Assembly (NCBI GenBank): GCA_949742895.1
Contig: CATJRT010000083.1
Location: 1 to 5,729, forward strand
DNA: 5,729 bases
Origin: an uncultured Eubacteriales bacterium
GTDB lineage: Bacteria > Bacillota_A > Clostridia > Oscillospirales > Oscillospiraceae
Direction: 5' to 3'
Positions 1 to 5,391 of this stretch are shown here, one piece after another. The position numbers and the translations under genes are program-made. Each line of letters opens with the position of its first letter. Position 1 is the stretch's first letter. Under the pieces are notes generated by a model. It made no database searches and was not told where the DNA came from. It worked only from the letters and a program-made list of their open reading frames with translations.

Positions 1-510
1 AAAAAATGGCTTCTGACCGGCTTGGCAGCGCTGGCGGCGGGGGTGCTGCTCCACTTCCTGTTCCAATGGTTCCCCAACCCGGTGACCGCCCTGATCTCCC
101 CGGTGCGGGAGAGCATCTGGGAGCACGTCAAGCTGCTCTACTTCCCCCTGCTGGCGGCGTCGCTGTTTTTGAACCGGGGCGGGAGCGCCGCGGGACGCGC
201 CCCCTGGCTGGCCTCCCTGCTCATCGTGTGCGGGGCCATGCTGGGGTTCGGCTGGCTGTACCATGTGACTCTCCGGGGAGAGGGGCTGCTGTTCGACCTG
301 CTGCTGTACGCCCTGCTGACGGCGGCGGGCTTGGTCCTGCCCGGGGCGCTGTGGCCGCTGGGGCAGCAGAAGTGGGCGGAGAAGCTGTTCTCCGGCCTGA
401 CCCTGCTGCTGGGGCTGCTCATCCTGTGGTTCACCTTCTTCCCGCCCGCGGGGGCGTTGTTCGCGTCCATGGGCGGGACGCTGCGGACCTTTCTGACCAT
501 TCCTGTATAG
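1..510 (+). CDS. DUF6512-like polytopic membrane protein (5' end outside window)
   Basis: The frame is open from the first base and ends at TAG 508-510, giving 169 visible codons. It begins KKWLLTG, so the true ATG probably lies just upstream of the window; an internal TTG at 22 is a poorer start because it cuts into the first hydrophobic helix. About five hydrophobic segments are visible (residues 4-23, 44-58, 68-88, 96-118, 129-147 of the visible part), so it is an integral membrane protein. Between segments 1 and 2 lies SPVRESIWEHVKLLYFP, and near the C terminus FTFFPPAGALF. Both resemble, from memory, the conserved blocks of the DUF6512 family in Firmicutes (SPVNESVWEHLKLLFWP and TFxPPxxPLF). 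The function of that family is unknown and I infer none. It is followed by two terminator-like hairpins and faces the convergent anti-sigma gene. Confident that it is a real gene, moderately confident of the family. Confidence 0.8.
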   Translation, partial: KKWLLTGLAALAAGVLLHFLFQWFPNPVTALISPVRESIWEHVKLLYFPLLAASLFLNRGGSAAGRAPWLASLLIVCGAMLGFGWLYHVTLRGEGLLFDLLLYALLTAAGLVLPGALWPLGQQKWAEKLFSGLTLLLGLLILWFTFFPPAGALFASMGGTLRTFLTIPV

Positions 511-513
511 GTA

Positions 514-557
514 ATCGTCCTCCCCCGGCTCTGCCGGGGGAGGACGATCGCGCTTTT
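514..557 (+). terminator. Perfect 16-bp hairpin terminator after the membrane protein gene
   Basis: Bases 514-529 and 533-548 form a perfect 16-bp inverted repeat with a 3-base TCT loop. It starts three bases after the TAG. A short T run (554-557) follows after five bases, so as an intrinsic terminator for the plus strand it has a very strong stem but a weak U-tract. Read on the minus strand the same hairpin has no U-tract after it. Confidence 0.75.
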
Positions 558-565
558 CCATGTGT

Positions 566-597
566 GCCGCGGCTTCGCCGGGGCGGTTTTTATTTTT
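566..597 (+). terminator. Second, tandem intrinsic terminator
   Basis: Bases 566-573 pair with 577-584 around a TTC loop, with one G-G mismatch (569/581), followed after two G by a long T-rich tract (TTTTTATTTTT, 587-597). This is a classic plus-strand intrinsic terminator layout and backs up the hairpin at 514-548. It lies in the 92-base gap between two convergent genes. On the minus strand its U-tract would be on the wrong side, so it does not obviously end the facing operon. Confidence 0.7.
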
Positions 598-602
598 GCG
601 GT

Positions 603-2015
603 TCAGCCGCCGGAGACCGGCGCATCCGGCGGGGGAATCAGCGGGTCGCCGTCATGGATTTCAAATGTCTCAAACGCAAAATGCTCCAGCCCCCCGAAGA
701 AAGCCTCTGTATGACGAACCTCCTGCCCGTTTTCGTCCAAACAATACGCATCAAGCACAAAGCCCTGATCCGGGTCATAGTAGGTGACAGGGCCGCCGAT
801 AGACAGCCCCTCAATCAGAGTAAGGCCCTGTTCGTCCAGGCACTTCGCCGCTTCCAGCCGGCCCTGTTCGATCTGACCGTCCCTGTTGTGGTATACCAAT
901 ACCTGCCGTGTGCCGTCGGCCCACTCCGCATTGCAGACCAGCTCGTCCACGTCGTCGCCGTCCACGTCCACCCGGTACACGTCCGGTTCGTCCCCGAAGC
1001 CGGATGTGTAGGCGATGAACCGGTAATGGCCGTCCTCACAGGTGTAATACCACCAGTGCGTGAGTCCCGGCCCCTTTTCCCAACACATCCCGCATTGTGT
1101 GAAGCCCAGGGTGTCGGGACATGGCTCCGGCGCGATGCTGGCCACGTCGGAGGGTTCTCCGCCGCCGAACACAGCCGCAAGATTTTCCTGGGTAAGCTCG
1201 CGCCATTCCGCCGGCGCTTTGTCAAAAAACTCCACTTCGGCGGCTTCGAATTCCGCTTCCGTGGCGGGCTTGCAGTCCACCACATAGGTCATGTTTTCTG
1301 CAAAGCCCGGACCTCCGGACTGGCTGTAGGAGATCTTATCGGTCTTTGCGAACCCATTGGCGTCAAAGCTGAGCCTGCCGAACCCGTGGTCCGCCGCGCT
1401 GGAGGAGAACCAGAAGGTCCCGTCGGCTTTCAGATCGTTGAAGCTGCGGATATAGCGCAGGGAGCCACAGACCGTGCCGTCCTGGTAGTGCAGGATCTCG
1501 AAGCCGGTGACCGCGCTGCCCAGCTTGACGACCGCCTCCTGCACGCCGTCCCCGTCCAGGTCCAGCACCGCAAATTCCATGTGGATCTGGGCGGTTTCGG
1601 GAAGCTCGGGGTTATACACGTCCTTGAGGCCGCTGATATCCAGAGAGACCGGCCCGCCGGGATCGCCGGTGTGGGTGAATTCGGCTGCTCCGGCCAGCAC
1701 GTCCCGGAGGGCAGCCATGGCCTCCCCGTTCTCCGGCGAAAGGGTCTCGTCGGGCGCCTGGCTGGACCGTTCGCTGGAGGTTTCACTGGGCCGCTCACTG
1801 AGCGCTTCGCTGGTCCCCGGCCCCGCCATATGCCGCATCCCCCGGCCAAAGCCACCGGACAGGCCCCAGGCCCCCCAGGCCACCAGACACAGGCAGGCGG
1901 CTGCTACAACTGCCTTGGGCCACCGCTTAACTCGGATGATGGGCATCTCGCCCGCCTCCTCCACATAGATGGGATCGACCAGATCCATCTTCTCCAGAAA
2001 ATCCCGTCCCCTCAT
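603..2015 (-). CDS. Membrane-anchored putative anti-sigma / sensor partner of the ECF sigma factor
   Basis: A 470-residue protein with a short cytoplasmic N terminus (1-33, starting MRGRDFLEKMDLVDP), one transmembrane helix (about 34-54), a Ser/Glu/Pro-rich linker (about 68-98) and a long outer-face domain (100-470). The start is fixed by a 4-base ATGA overlap with the sigma gene stop and by GGAGGG at 2025-2030, nine bases upstream. This coupling, plus the N-terminal style seen in clostridial proteins encoded after ECF sigma factors, points to an anti-sigma or signal-receiving partner. I see no HxxxCxxC zinc anti-sigma motif, so it is not a classic ZAS protein. The ectodomain has two Asp-rich loops resembling EF-hand or VCBS calcium-binding loops: DLDGDGVQE at 152-160 and DVDGDDVDE at 350-358. 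Several cysteines are present on the outer side (183, 248, 299, 308, 311, 326, 361, 392, 425). The signal sensed is unknown. It could instead be a lipid-free surface protein co-expressed with the sigma factor. Confidence 0.8.
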   Translation of the reverse strand: MRGRDFLEKMDLVDPIYVEEAGEMPIIRVKRWPKAVVAAACLCLVAWGAWGLSGGFGRGMRHMAGPGTSEALSERPSETSSERSSQAPDETLSPENGEAMAALRDVLAGAAEFTHTGDPGGPVSLDISGLKDVYNPELPETAQIHMEFAVLDLDGDGVQEAVVKLGSAVTGFEILHYQDGTVCGSLRYIRSFNDLKADGTFWFSSSAADHGFGRLSFDANGFAKTDKISYSQSGGPGFAENMTYVVDCKPATEAEFEAAEVEFFDKAPAEWRELTQENLAAVFGGGEPSDVASIAPEPCPDTLGFTQCGMCWEKGPGLTHWWYYTCEDGHYRFIAYTSGFGDEPDVYRVDVDGDDVDELVCNAEWADGTRQVLVYHNRDGQIEQGRLEAAKCLDEQGLTLIEGLSIGGPVTYYDPDQGFVLDAYCLDENGQEVRHTEAFFGGLEHFAFETFEIHDGDPLIPPPDAPVSGG

Positions 2016-2575
2016 AGAATATAGCCCTCCTTTTCCAAATGCTCCCGGAGCTGTTTCCGGCTCCGAGCCAACATAGACTTCACCTTGCTCTGGGACATCT
2101 CATACCGTCCGGCGATGGCGGCGATGGAGTCCATGTACCAGTACCGCCGGAGGAACACATTCCGCTTTTCCGGACTGAGCGTCCCCAGAAAGCCGTTGAT
2201 GGCCTGGCCCAGCGTCTGCTCGTCCAGGCGGCAGGCCGCGTCGTCCGGGGCGGGTATGCACTGTTCCAGCTCCGCGCTGAGCTGGAGCACCTGCCCGCCG
2301 CCCCGCTTCAGCCGGTCCTCATCCCGACAGCGGTTCAGGGCGGTGTGACGGGCGATGCGGGCCAGAAAGGCGTACAGATAACCCTTCGGCTCGTGGGGCG
2401 GGATGGAATTCCACGCCGCCAGATAGGTGTCATTTTCGCACTCCTCCGCTGCCTGCCGGTCCTGGGTGATGCTCAGTGCCAGCGCCCGAAGGCGGGAACC
2501 GTAGGCTTTTGCGCTCTCGCCGATGGCAGATTCATCCCGGCGCAGATACAGTTCCACGATGCCGTCGCCGTCCAA
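2012..2575 (-). CDS. ECF-family RNA polymerase sigma factor (sigma-70 family)
   Basis: A 187-residue protein with the two sigma domains of ECF factors. Sigma region 2 lies at about residues 14-85 (AIGESAKAYGSRLRALA, then AEECENDTYLAAWNSIPPH, then the region 2.4-like LYAFLARIARHTALNRCR). Sigma region 4 lies at about 128-180, with FLRRYWYMDSIAAIA and the helix-turn-helix SQSKVKSMLARSRKQL. It would direct RNA polymerase to a dedicated promoter set, probably including its own operon, and be held by the membrane protein encoded next. The longest frame opens with GTG at 2584, but that GTG overlaps the ribosome binding site AGGAG (2584-2588). The TTG at 2575 sits eight bases after AGGAG and gives MDGDGIVELYLRRDESAI, which fits the family N terminus, so I prefer it. 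The stop overlaps the next gene by four bases (translational coupling). Sure of the family; regulon unknown. Confidence 0.93.
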   Translation of the reverse strand: MDGDGIVELYLRRDESAIGESAKAYGSRLRALALSITQDRQAAEECENDTYLAAWNSIPPHEPKGYLYAFLARIARHTALNRCRDEDRLKRGGGQVLQLSAELEQCIPAPDDAACRLDEQTLGQAINGFLGTLSPEKRNVFLRRYWYMDSIAAIAGRYEMSQSKVKSMLARSRKQLREHLEKEGYIL

Positions 2576-2583
2576 ACCACTCA

Positions 2584-2588
2584 CTCCT
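2584..2588 (-). promoter_or_regulatory. Ribosome binding site AGGAG that decides the sigma factor start
   Basis: On the minus strand AGGAG spans 2588-2584 within GAAGGAGTGAG. It leaves eight bases before TTG at 2575 but none before GTG at 2584, whose first G is the last base of the site. This supports TTG as the real start codon. Confidence 0.65.
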
Positions 2589-2680
2589 TCCTCTCGTCAA
2601 GGCAAAGCCCGCTCCCCTGCTTTTCTTCTCCCCACCCAGACCGCTCCGCTGGGTCTACGCGGGGATCCAGCTTTTTTCTC

Positions 2681-2693
2681 TGAAGGCCCTTCA
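2681..2693. repeat. Perfect 13-base dyad (TGAAGG-C-CCTTCA) upstream of the sigma operon
   Basis: TGAAGG and CCTTCA are perfect inverted repeats around one base, in the spacer between the upstream operon's terminator and the sigma gene. On the minus strand it directly follows a TATAGG sequence (2699-2694) that could be a weak -10 element, but no convincing -35 sits 16-18 bases further upstream. It could be an operator or a short RNA stem, or chance. No T run follows it on either strand, so it is not a terminator. The rest of 2585-2737 shows no gene and no clear ECF-type promoter pair. Confidence 0.3.
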
Positions 2694-2737
2694 CCTATAC
2701 AAGCACCGTTTGGGGCGTGCAGGTCGCGCCCTTCGCC

Positions 2738-2770
2738 AAAAAATTTGAGCGGGCCGCATTTGGCCCGCTC
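2738..2770 (-). terminator. Intrinsic terminator of the rrf2-mutY-radical SAM operon
   Basis: Bases 2747-2755 and 2762-2770 form a perfect 9-bp GC-rich stem (GAGCGGGCC / GGCCCGCTC) with a 6-base loop. On the minus strand it is followed by AAATTTTTT (2746-2738). The stem begins one base after the stop codon of the radical-SAM gene (2774-2772). It separates this operon from the sigma operon downstream on the same strand. Confidence 0.9.
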
Positions 2771-2771
2771 C

Positions 2772-3650
2772 TTATAAACCCGTCAGGTCAAAGGAAGGGA
2801 TGAACCCCTCCCCCACAGAGGACAGCTCCTGAACATAGCCGGACAACCCCAGGTTTTCCATGTACGCCTGAGCAGCGCGCAGCTCCGACCCCCGCACCGT
2901 CCTTTGCAGCTCCGGAAAGCCGTCCAGCTCCCCCACCGGCGTATACTGAGCCATAAGGGAGAACAGCACTGCCCCCGCCGGGAACTGCTCCGCCATCCAA
3001 TCCATCACCAGCCTGGCCTCATTCACCCGCCCAGGCAGCAGCAGGTGCCGGATGAGCACACCGCTTTTCAGCATACCGTCTTTCAGCCGCACAGGCCCCC
3101 GCTGGCGGTACATCTCCAGAATGGCGCTTTTCGCCGCCTGCGGATAATCCTCCGCCCTGGAGTACCGCGCCGCCAGCGCCGGAGTGACGTATTTCAGGTC
3201 GGGCAGGTACACGTCCACCTTGCCCTCCAGCGTGCGCAGCACGTCTGCCCGCTCGTATCCGCTGCTGTTCCACACCACCGGCAGATTTCCTGGAACAGGC
3301 CGCTCCAGCACCTTTGCCAGCACATGGGTGAACTGGGTGGGGGTGACCAGCTCGATGCACTCCGCCCCTTGGTCCGCCAGCCGCCGGAAAGCCTGATACA
3401 GCTCCTCCTCTGTCAGCGGCCTGCCGAAACGCTCTTGACTGATAGCCCGGTTCTGGCAGAACACGCAGGCCAGAGTGCAGCCGGAGAAGAATACCGTCCC
3501 CGCGCCGCCCTTGCCGGACAGACAGGGTTCCTCCCACATATGAAGGGCTGCACGGGCCGCCACGGGCAGGGCAGGCATTTTGCAGAAGCCCTCCCCGTGC
3601 TTCTCGTCCCGCAAGGCCCCGCACCGATGGGGACAGAGGGCACATACCAT
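2772..3650 (-). CDS. COG1313-type radical SAM protein (PflA/PflX-like)
   Basis: A 292-residue protein. It starts with a cysteine group, CALCPHRCG with C3, C6, C10 and then C23 in GFC, typical of the COG1313 branch often labelled 'pyruvate formate-lyase activating enzyme-like'. The radical-SAM signature CX3CX2C is C58, C62, C65 in FFSGCTLACVFCQN, which binds the [4Fe-4S] cluster that cleaves S-adenosylmethionine to a 5'-deoxyadenosyl radical. Further family blocks are LVTPTQF (101-107), VVWNSSGYE (125-133), VDVYLPDLKY (145-154), GVLIRHLLLPG (197-207) and SLMAQYTP (231-238). The C terminus ends FIPSFDLTGL. The length is normal and nothing is missing. The substrate of this family is not established and no glycyl-radical enzyme lies beside it, so I would not call it a true PflA. 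The ATG at 3650 is chosen over an open frame reaching 3758: it follows the mutY stop by one base and has GAGG eight bases upstream (3662-3659). Last gene of a three-gene operon. Confidence 0.92.
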   Translation of the reverse strand: MVCALCPHRCGALRDEKHGEGFCKMPALPVAARAALHMWEEPCLSGKGGAGTVFFSGCTLACVFCQNRAISQERFGRPLTEEELYQAFRRLADQGAECIELVTPTQFTHVLAKVLERPVPGNLPVVWNSSGYERADVLRTLEGKVDVYLPDLKYVTPALAARYSRAEDYPQAAKSAILEMYRQRGPVRLKDGMLKSGVLIRHLLLPGRVNEARLVMDWMAEQFPAGAVLFSLMAQYTPVGELDGFPELQRTVRGSELRAAQAYMENLGLSGYVQELSSVGEGFIPSFDLTGL

Positions 3651-3651
3651 C

Positions 3652-4755
3652 CTACTCACCTCGGTTTCTTTCAAGGAGGAAAACTCCGCTGCCGATCCGT
3701 TCCCGAACCTGCCGCAGCGCCCCCTCAAAGGCGTTGGGAACGGCGTACCTCCCCGCAAGCTCGTTCCAGTCCGCCCACACCCAGTCTGGGGGCAGCTCGT
3801 CCGTTTTCAGCTCTACCCGGCGCAGAATCATGTGCCATTCGATATGGGTAAAAATATGCTTAACCTGTCCGGCGTATTCGTCGGACAGAATCTCCAGCCC
3901 CTTCGCCGGAAAGCCGTCCCCCAGCTCATTTGGGAATTCCCACAGCCCCGCCAGCAGGCCCTTGTCCGGGCGGCGGCGGAGAGCCGTCCGGTTTTCATGA
4001 AAAACCAGCCATACCGTGCGCTCCTCGATCCGCCTGGGCTTCTTGGGGGCCTTGACGGGCAGCTCGCCGATCTGGTCCGCAGCCAGGGCGACACAGAACG
4101 CCCTGGCCGGACAGCGCCCGCACAGCGGCGCACCGTTGGGCAGGCATACCGTAGCCCCCAACTCCATCAGCGCTTGGGTAAACGCTCCCGCCGCCTGGAT
4201 CGGAATGATGAGCCGCAGGGCTTCCGTCACTTTTTTCTTCATTTGAGGGGTGGACACGTCTCCCCTGTCCCCGGACACTCGGGCACACACCCGCAGCACG
4301 TTGCCGTCCACGGCGGGGACAGGCTGGCCGAAAGCAATGGAACAGACAGCCCCGGCGGTATAGTCTCCCACCCCGGGCAGGGCCCGCACCGCAGCGTAGT
4401 CCGACGGGAACACACCACCATACTGCTCCACAATGAGCTTCGCCGCCTTTTGCAGGTTGCGGGCCCGGGAGTAGTAGCCAAGCCCCTGCCACAACTTCAT
4501 CAGCCGTTCCTCCGGGAGGGCCGCCAAAGCCGCTATGTCCGGGGCTTCCTCTAAAAAGCGCTGGTAATAGTCCAGCACCGCCGCCACACGGGTCTGCTGG
4601 AGCATGATCTCAGACAGCCACACGTGATAGGGCGTAGGGGCGTCCCGCCAGGGCAGCGGACGGGCATTATCCTGATACCACTCCAGCAGAGGGACCGGGA
4701 GCCGGTTCAGCCCCGGCATAAGGGGAGCGGCCGGCGCCCTATTGAGGCCGCTCAC
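3652..4755 (-). CDS. mutY: A/G-specific adenine glycosylase MutY
   Basis: This enzyme removes adenine mispaired with 8-oxoguanine or guanine in base excision repair. From the GTG at 4755 it is 367 residues, near the usual length. Visible features: LPWR (34-37); the catalytic Glu49 in WLSEIMLQQTRV; the helix-hairpin-helix LPGVGDYTAGA (126-136); the catalytic Asp150 in VPAVDGNVLRV; four [4Fe-4S] cysteines C204, C212, C215, C221 with spacing X7-X2-X5; and a C-terminal NUDIX-like 8-oxoG recognition domain from about 246, with GLLAGLWEFPN (266-276) and HIFTHIEWHM (300-309). The frame stays open to 4857, but that stretch lies inside the Rrf2 gene and reads as low-complexity Gly/Arg/Pro. GTG 4755 overlaps the Rrf2 stop as GTGA and follows a purine-rich AAAGGCGGGGG. 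ATG at 4719 is an alternative but has no ribosome binding site. All key residues are present. The stop is one base before the radical-SAM start. Confidence 0.95.
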   Translation of the reverse strand: MSGLNRAPAAPLMPGLNRLPVPLLEWYQDNARPLPWRDAPTPYHVWLSEIMLQQTRVAAVLDYYQRFLEEAPDIAALAALPEERLMKLWQGLGYYSRARNLQKAAKLIVEQYGGVFPSDYAAVRALPGVGDYTAGAVCSIAFGQPVPAVDGNVLRVCARVSGDRGDVSTPQMKKKVTEALRLIIPIQAAGAFTQALMELGATVCLPNGAPLCGRCPARAFCVALAADQIGELPVKAPKKPRRIEERTVWLVFHENRTALRRRPDKGLLAGLWEFPNELGDGFPAKGLEILSDEYAGQVKHIFTHIEWHMILRRVELKTDELPPDWVWADWNELAGRYAVPNAFEGALRQVRERIGSGVFLLERNRGE

Positions 4756-5186
4756 ACGACCCCCGCCTTTACCGCTTTTGCCCGCTGGCGCACCGCCAGG
4801 TCGGCCAGGGTGGTGCCGTCCACCACGGCGGACACCGCCCGGTGGATTTCCTGCCACAGCTCCACCGTCACGCAGTCGCAGCTTCGTTCACAGAAATCCG
4901 CATCGGTGGCGCACTCCACCGGGGCCAGGTCTCCCTCCAAGGGACGGAGTATGTCGCCCACGGTGTACTCCTCCGGCTTCCGGGTAAGGAAATAGCCGCC
5001 CCCGGCCCCCCGCACCGACCGCACCAATCCCGCCCTTGCCAAGGGAGTGACGATCTGCTCCAGATATTTGTCGCTGAGCTGCTGCCGGCCCGCAACGTCC
5101 CGCAGGGATACCGGCCCGCCTTCGCCGTTCAGCGCCAGGTCGACCATCAGACGCAGGGCGTACCGCCCCTTTGTGGATATCTTCAT
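4752..5186 (-). CDS. Rrf2-family transcriptional regulator with IscR-like cysteines
   Basis: A 144-residue winged-helix regulator. MKISTKGRYALRLMVDLAL (1-19) is the family opening. The helix-turn-helix is about 26-52 (VSLRDVAGRQQLSDKYLEQIVTPLARAGLV) and the wing is SVRGAGGGYFLTR (57-69). Then comes EYTVGDILRPLEG (73-85). Four cysteines follow: C92, C99, C103, C105. C92, C99 and C105 sit almost where IscR carries its cluster ligands (92, 98, 104), and the following VTVELWQEI matches the helix after them in IscR-like members, so Fe-S or redox sensing is plausible. CymR-type cysteine-metabolism regulators lack such a set. The start ATG 5186 has GGGAGGG (5199-5193) six bases upstream; the frame extends to 5318 but that stretch is not family-like and covers the promoter. 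First gene of the operon with mutY and the radical-SAM gene. Probably autoregulated, as many Rrf2 genes are. Confidence 0.92.
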   Translation of the reverse strand: MKISTKGRYALRLMVDLALNGEGGPVSLRDVAGRQQLSDKYLEQIVTPLARAGLVRSVRGAGGGYFLTRKPEEYTVGDILRPLEGDLAPVECATDADFCERSCDCVTVELWQEIHRAVSAVVDGTTLADLAVRQRAKAVKAGVV

Positions 5187-5207
5187 GCCACGCCCTCCCG
5201 TCCATGT

Positions 5208-5245
5208 ATTATCCCTAAAATACCATATGTATGATAGGATTTCAA
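5208..5245 (-). promoter_or_regulatory. Candidate promoter of the rrf2-mutY operon
   Basis: On the minus strand TTGAAA (5245-5240) is followed after 17 bases by TATTTT (5222-5217). A better -10 match, GATAAT (5213-5208), lies further down but has no good -35 at the right distance. This is the only AT-rich stretch in the region and ends about 20 bases before the start codon. Which hexamer is used cannot be settled from sequence. Confidence 0.5.
5220..5232. promoter_or_regulatory. Candidate operator: ATAC-N5-GTAT dyad inside the rrf2 promoter
   Basis: ATACCATATGTAT contains inverted ATAC and GTAT arms around CATAT. It lies between and partly over the candidate -35 and -10 elements of the rrf2 operon, where a repressor would block transcription. 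Autorepression by Rrf2 proteins is common, but the dyad is short and AT-rich stretches form such repeats by chance. Confidence 0.35.
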
Positions 5246-5327
5246 GTGGCAATGCCTGCTGATGCGGCAGCTGCCCGGGCTTTTGGCAGACAATGCAGCT
5301 CCGGACAGAGCCGTGCAAAATCAGGGC

Positions 5328-5356
5328 TTCCCTTTTTCCCGTACCTGTGATACAAT
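5328..5356 (+). promoter_or_regulatory. Candidate proB promoter (extended -10)
   Basis: TACAAT at 5351-5356 preceded by TGA gives an extended -10 (TGnTACAAT). A weak -35, TTCCCT at 5328-5333, lies 17 bases upstream. Transcription would begin near 5363, leaving a leader of only about 30 bases before the ATG. That is too short for a T-box or other riboswitch. Confidence 0.5.
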
Positions 5357-5391
5357 GACATACACTTTAGTGAGACAGAGAGGGAAAGCGT

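Noticed and set aside
1741..1815. Repeat-like stretch encoding the Ser/Glu-rich linker of the anti-sigma protein
   Set aside because: Only short imperfect similarities are seen at DNA level; it is better explained as a low-complexity linker than as a repeat array or CRISPR.
6..2024. A 672-codon open frame on the plus strand across the membrane protein and anti-sigma genes
   Set aside because: It is antisense or out of frame to two well supported genes, rich in Arg/Gly/Pro/Ala as expected for shadow frames in GC-rich DNA, has no ribosome binding site, and matches no family I know.
2039..2683. Plus-strand open frame opposite the ECF sigma gene
   Set aside because: The minus strand encodes a clear sigma factor with both domains; this is its antisense shadow.
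3651..3758. N-terminal extension of the radical-SAM gene to 3758
   Set aside because: The extra residues lie inside mutY, are not family-like, and the ATG at 3650 has a well spaced ribosome binding site.
2904..4554. Two long overlapping plus-strand open frames (2904-3851 and 3580-4554)
   Set aside because: Both lie opposite the radical-SAM and mutY genes, which have full motif sets; the antisense proteins look like low-complexity shadow sequence.
4756..4857. N-terminal extension of mutY to 4857
   Set aside because: It falls inside the Rrf2 gene and reads as Gly/Arg/Pro-rich sequence unlike MutY; GTG 4755 gives a normal-length protein.
5187..5318. N-terminal extension of the Rrf2 gene to 5318
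   Set aside because: It covers the AT-rich promoter region, and the family signature MKISTKGRYAL begins at 5186 directly after a strong ribosome binding site.
5357..5391. Possible T-box or other riboswitch controlling proB
   Set aside because: The predicted leader is only about 30 bases and holds no specifier stem, T-box sequence or terminator.
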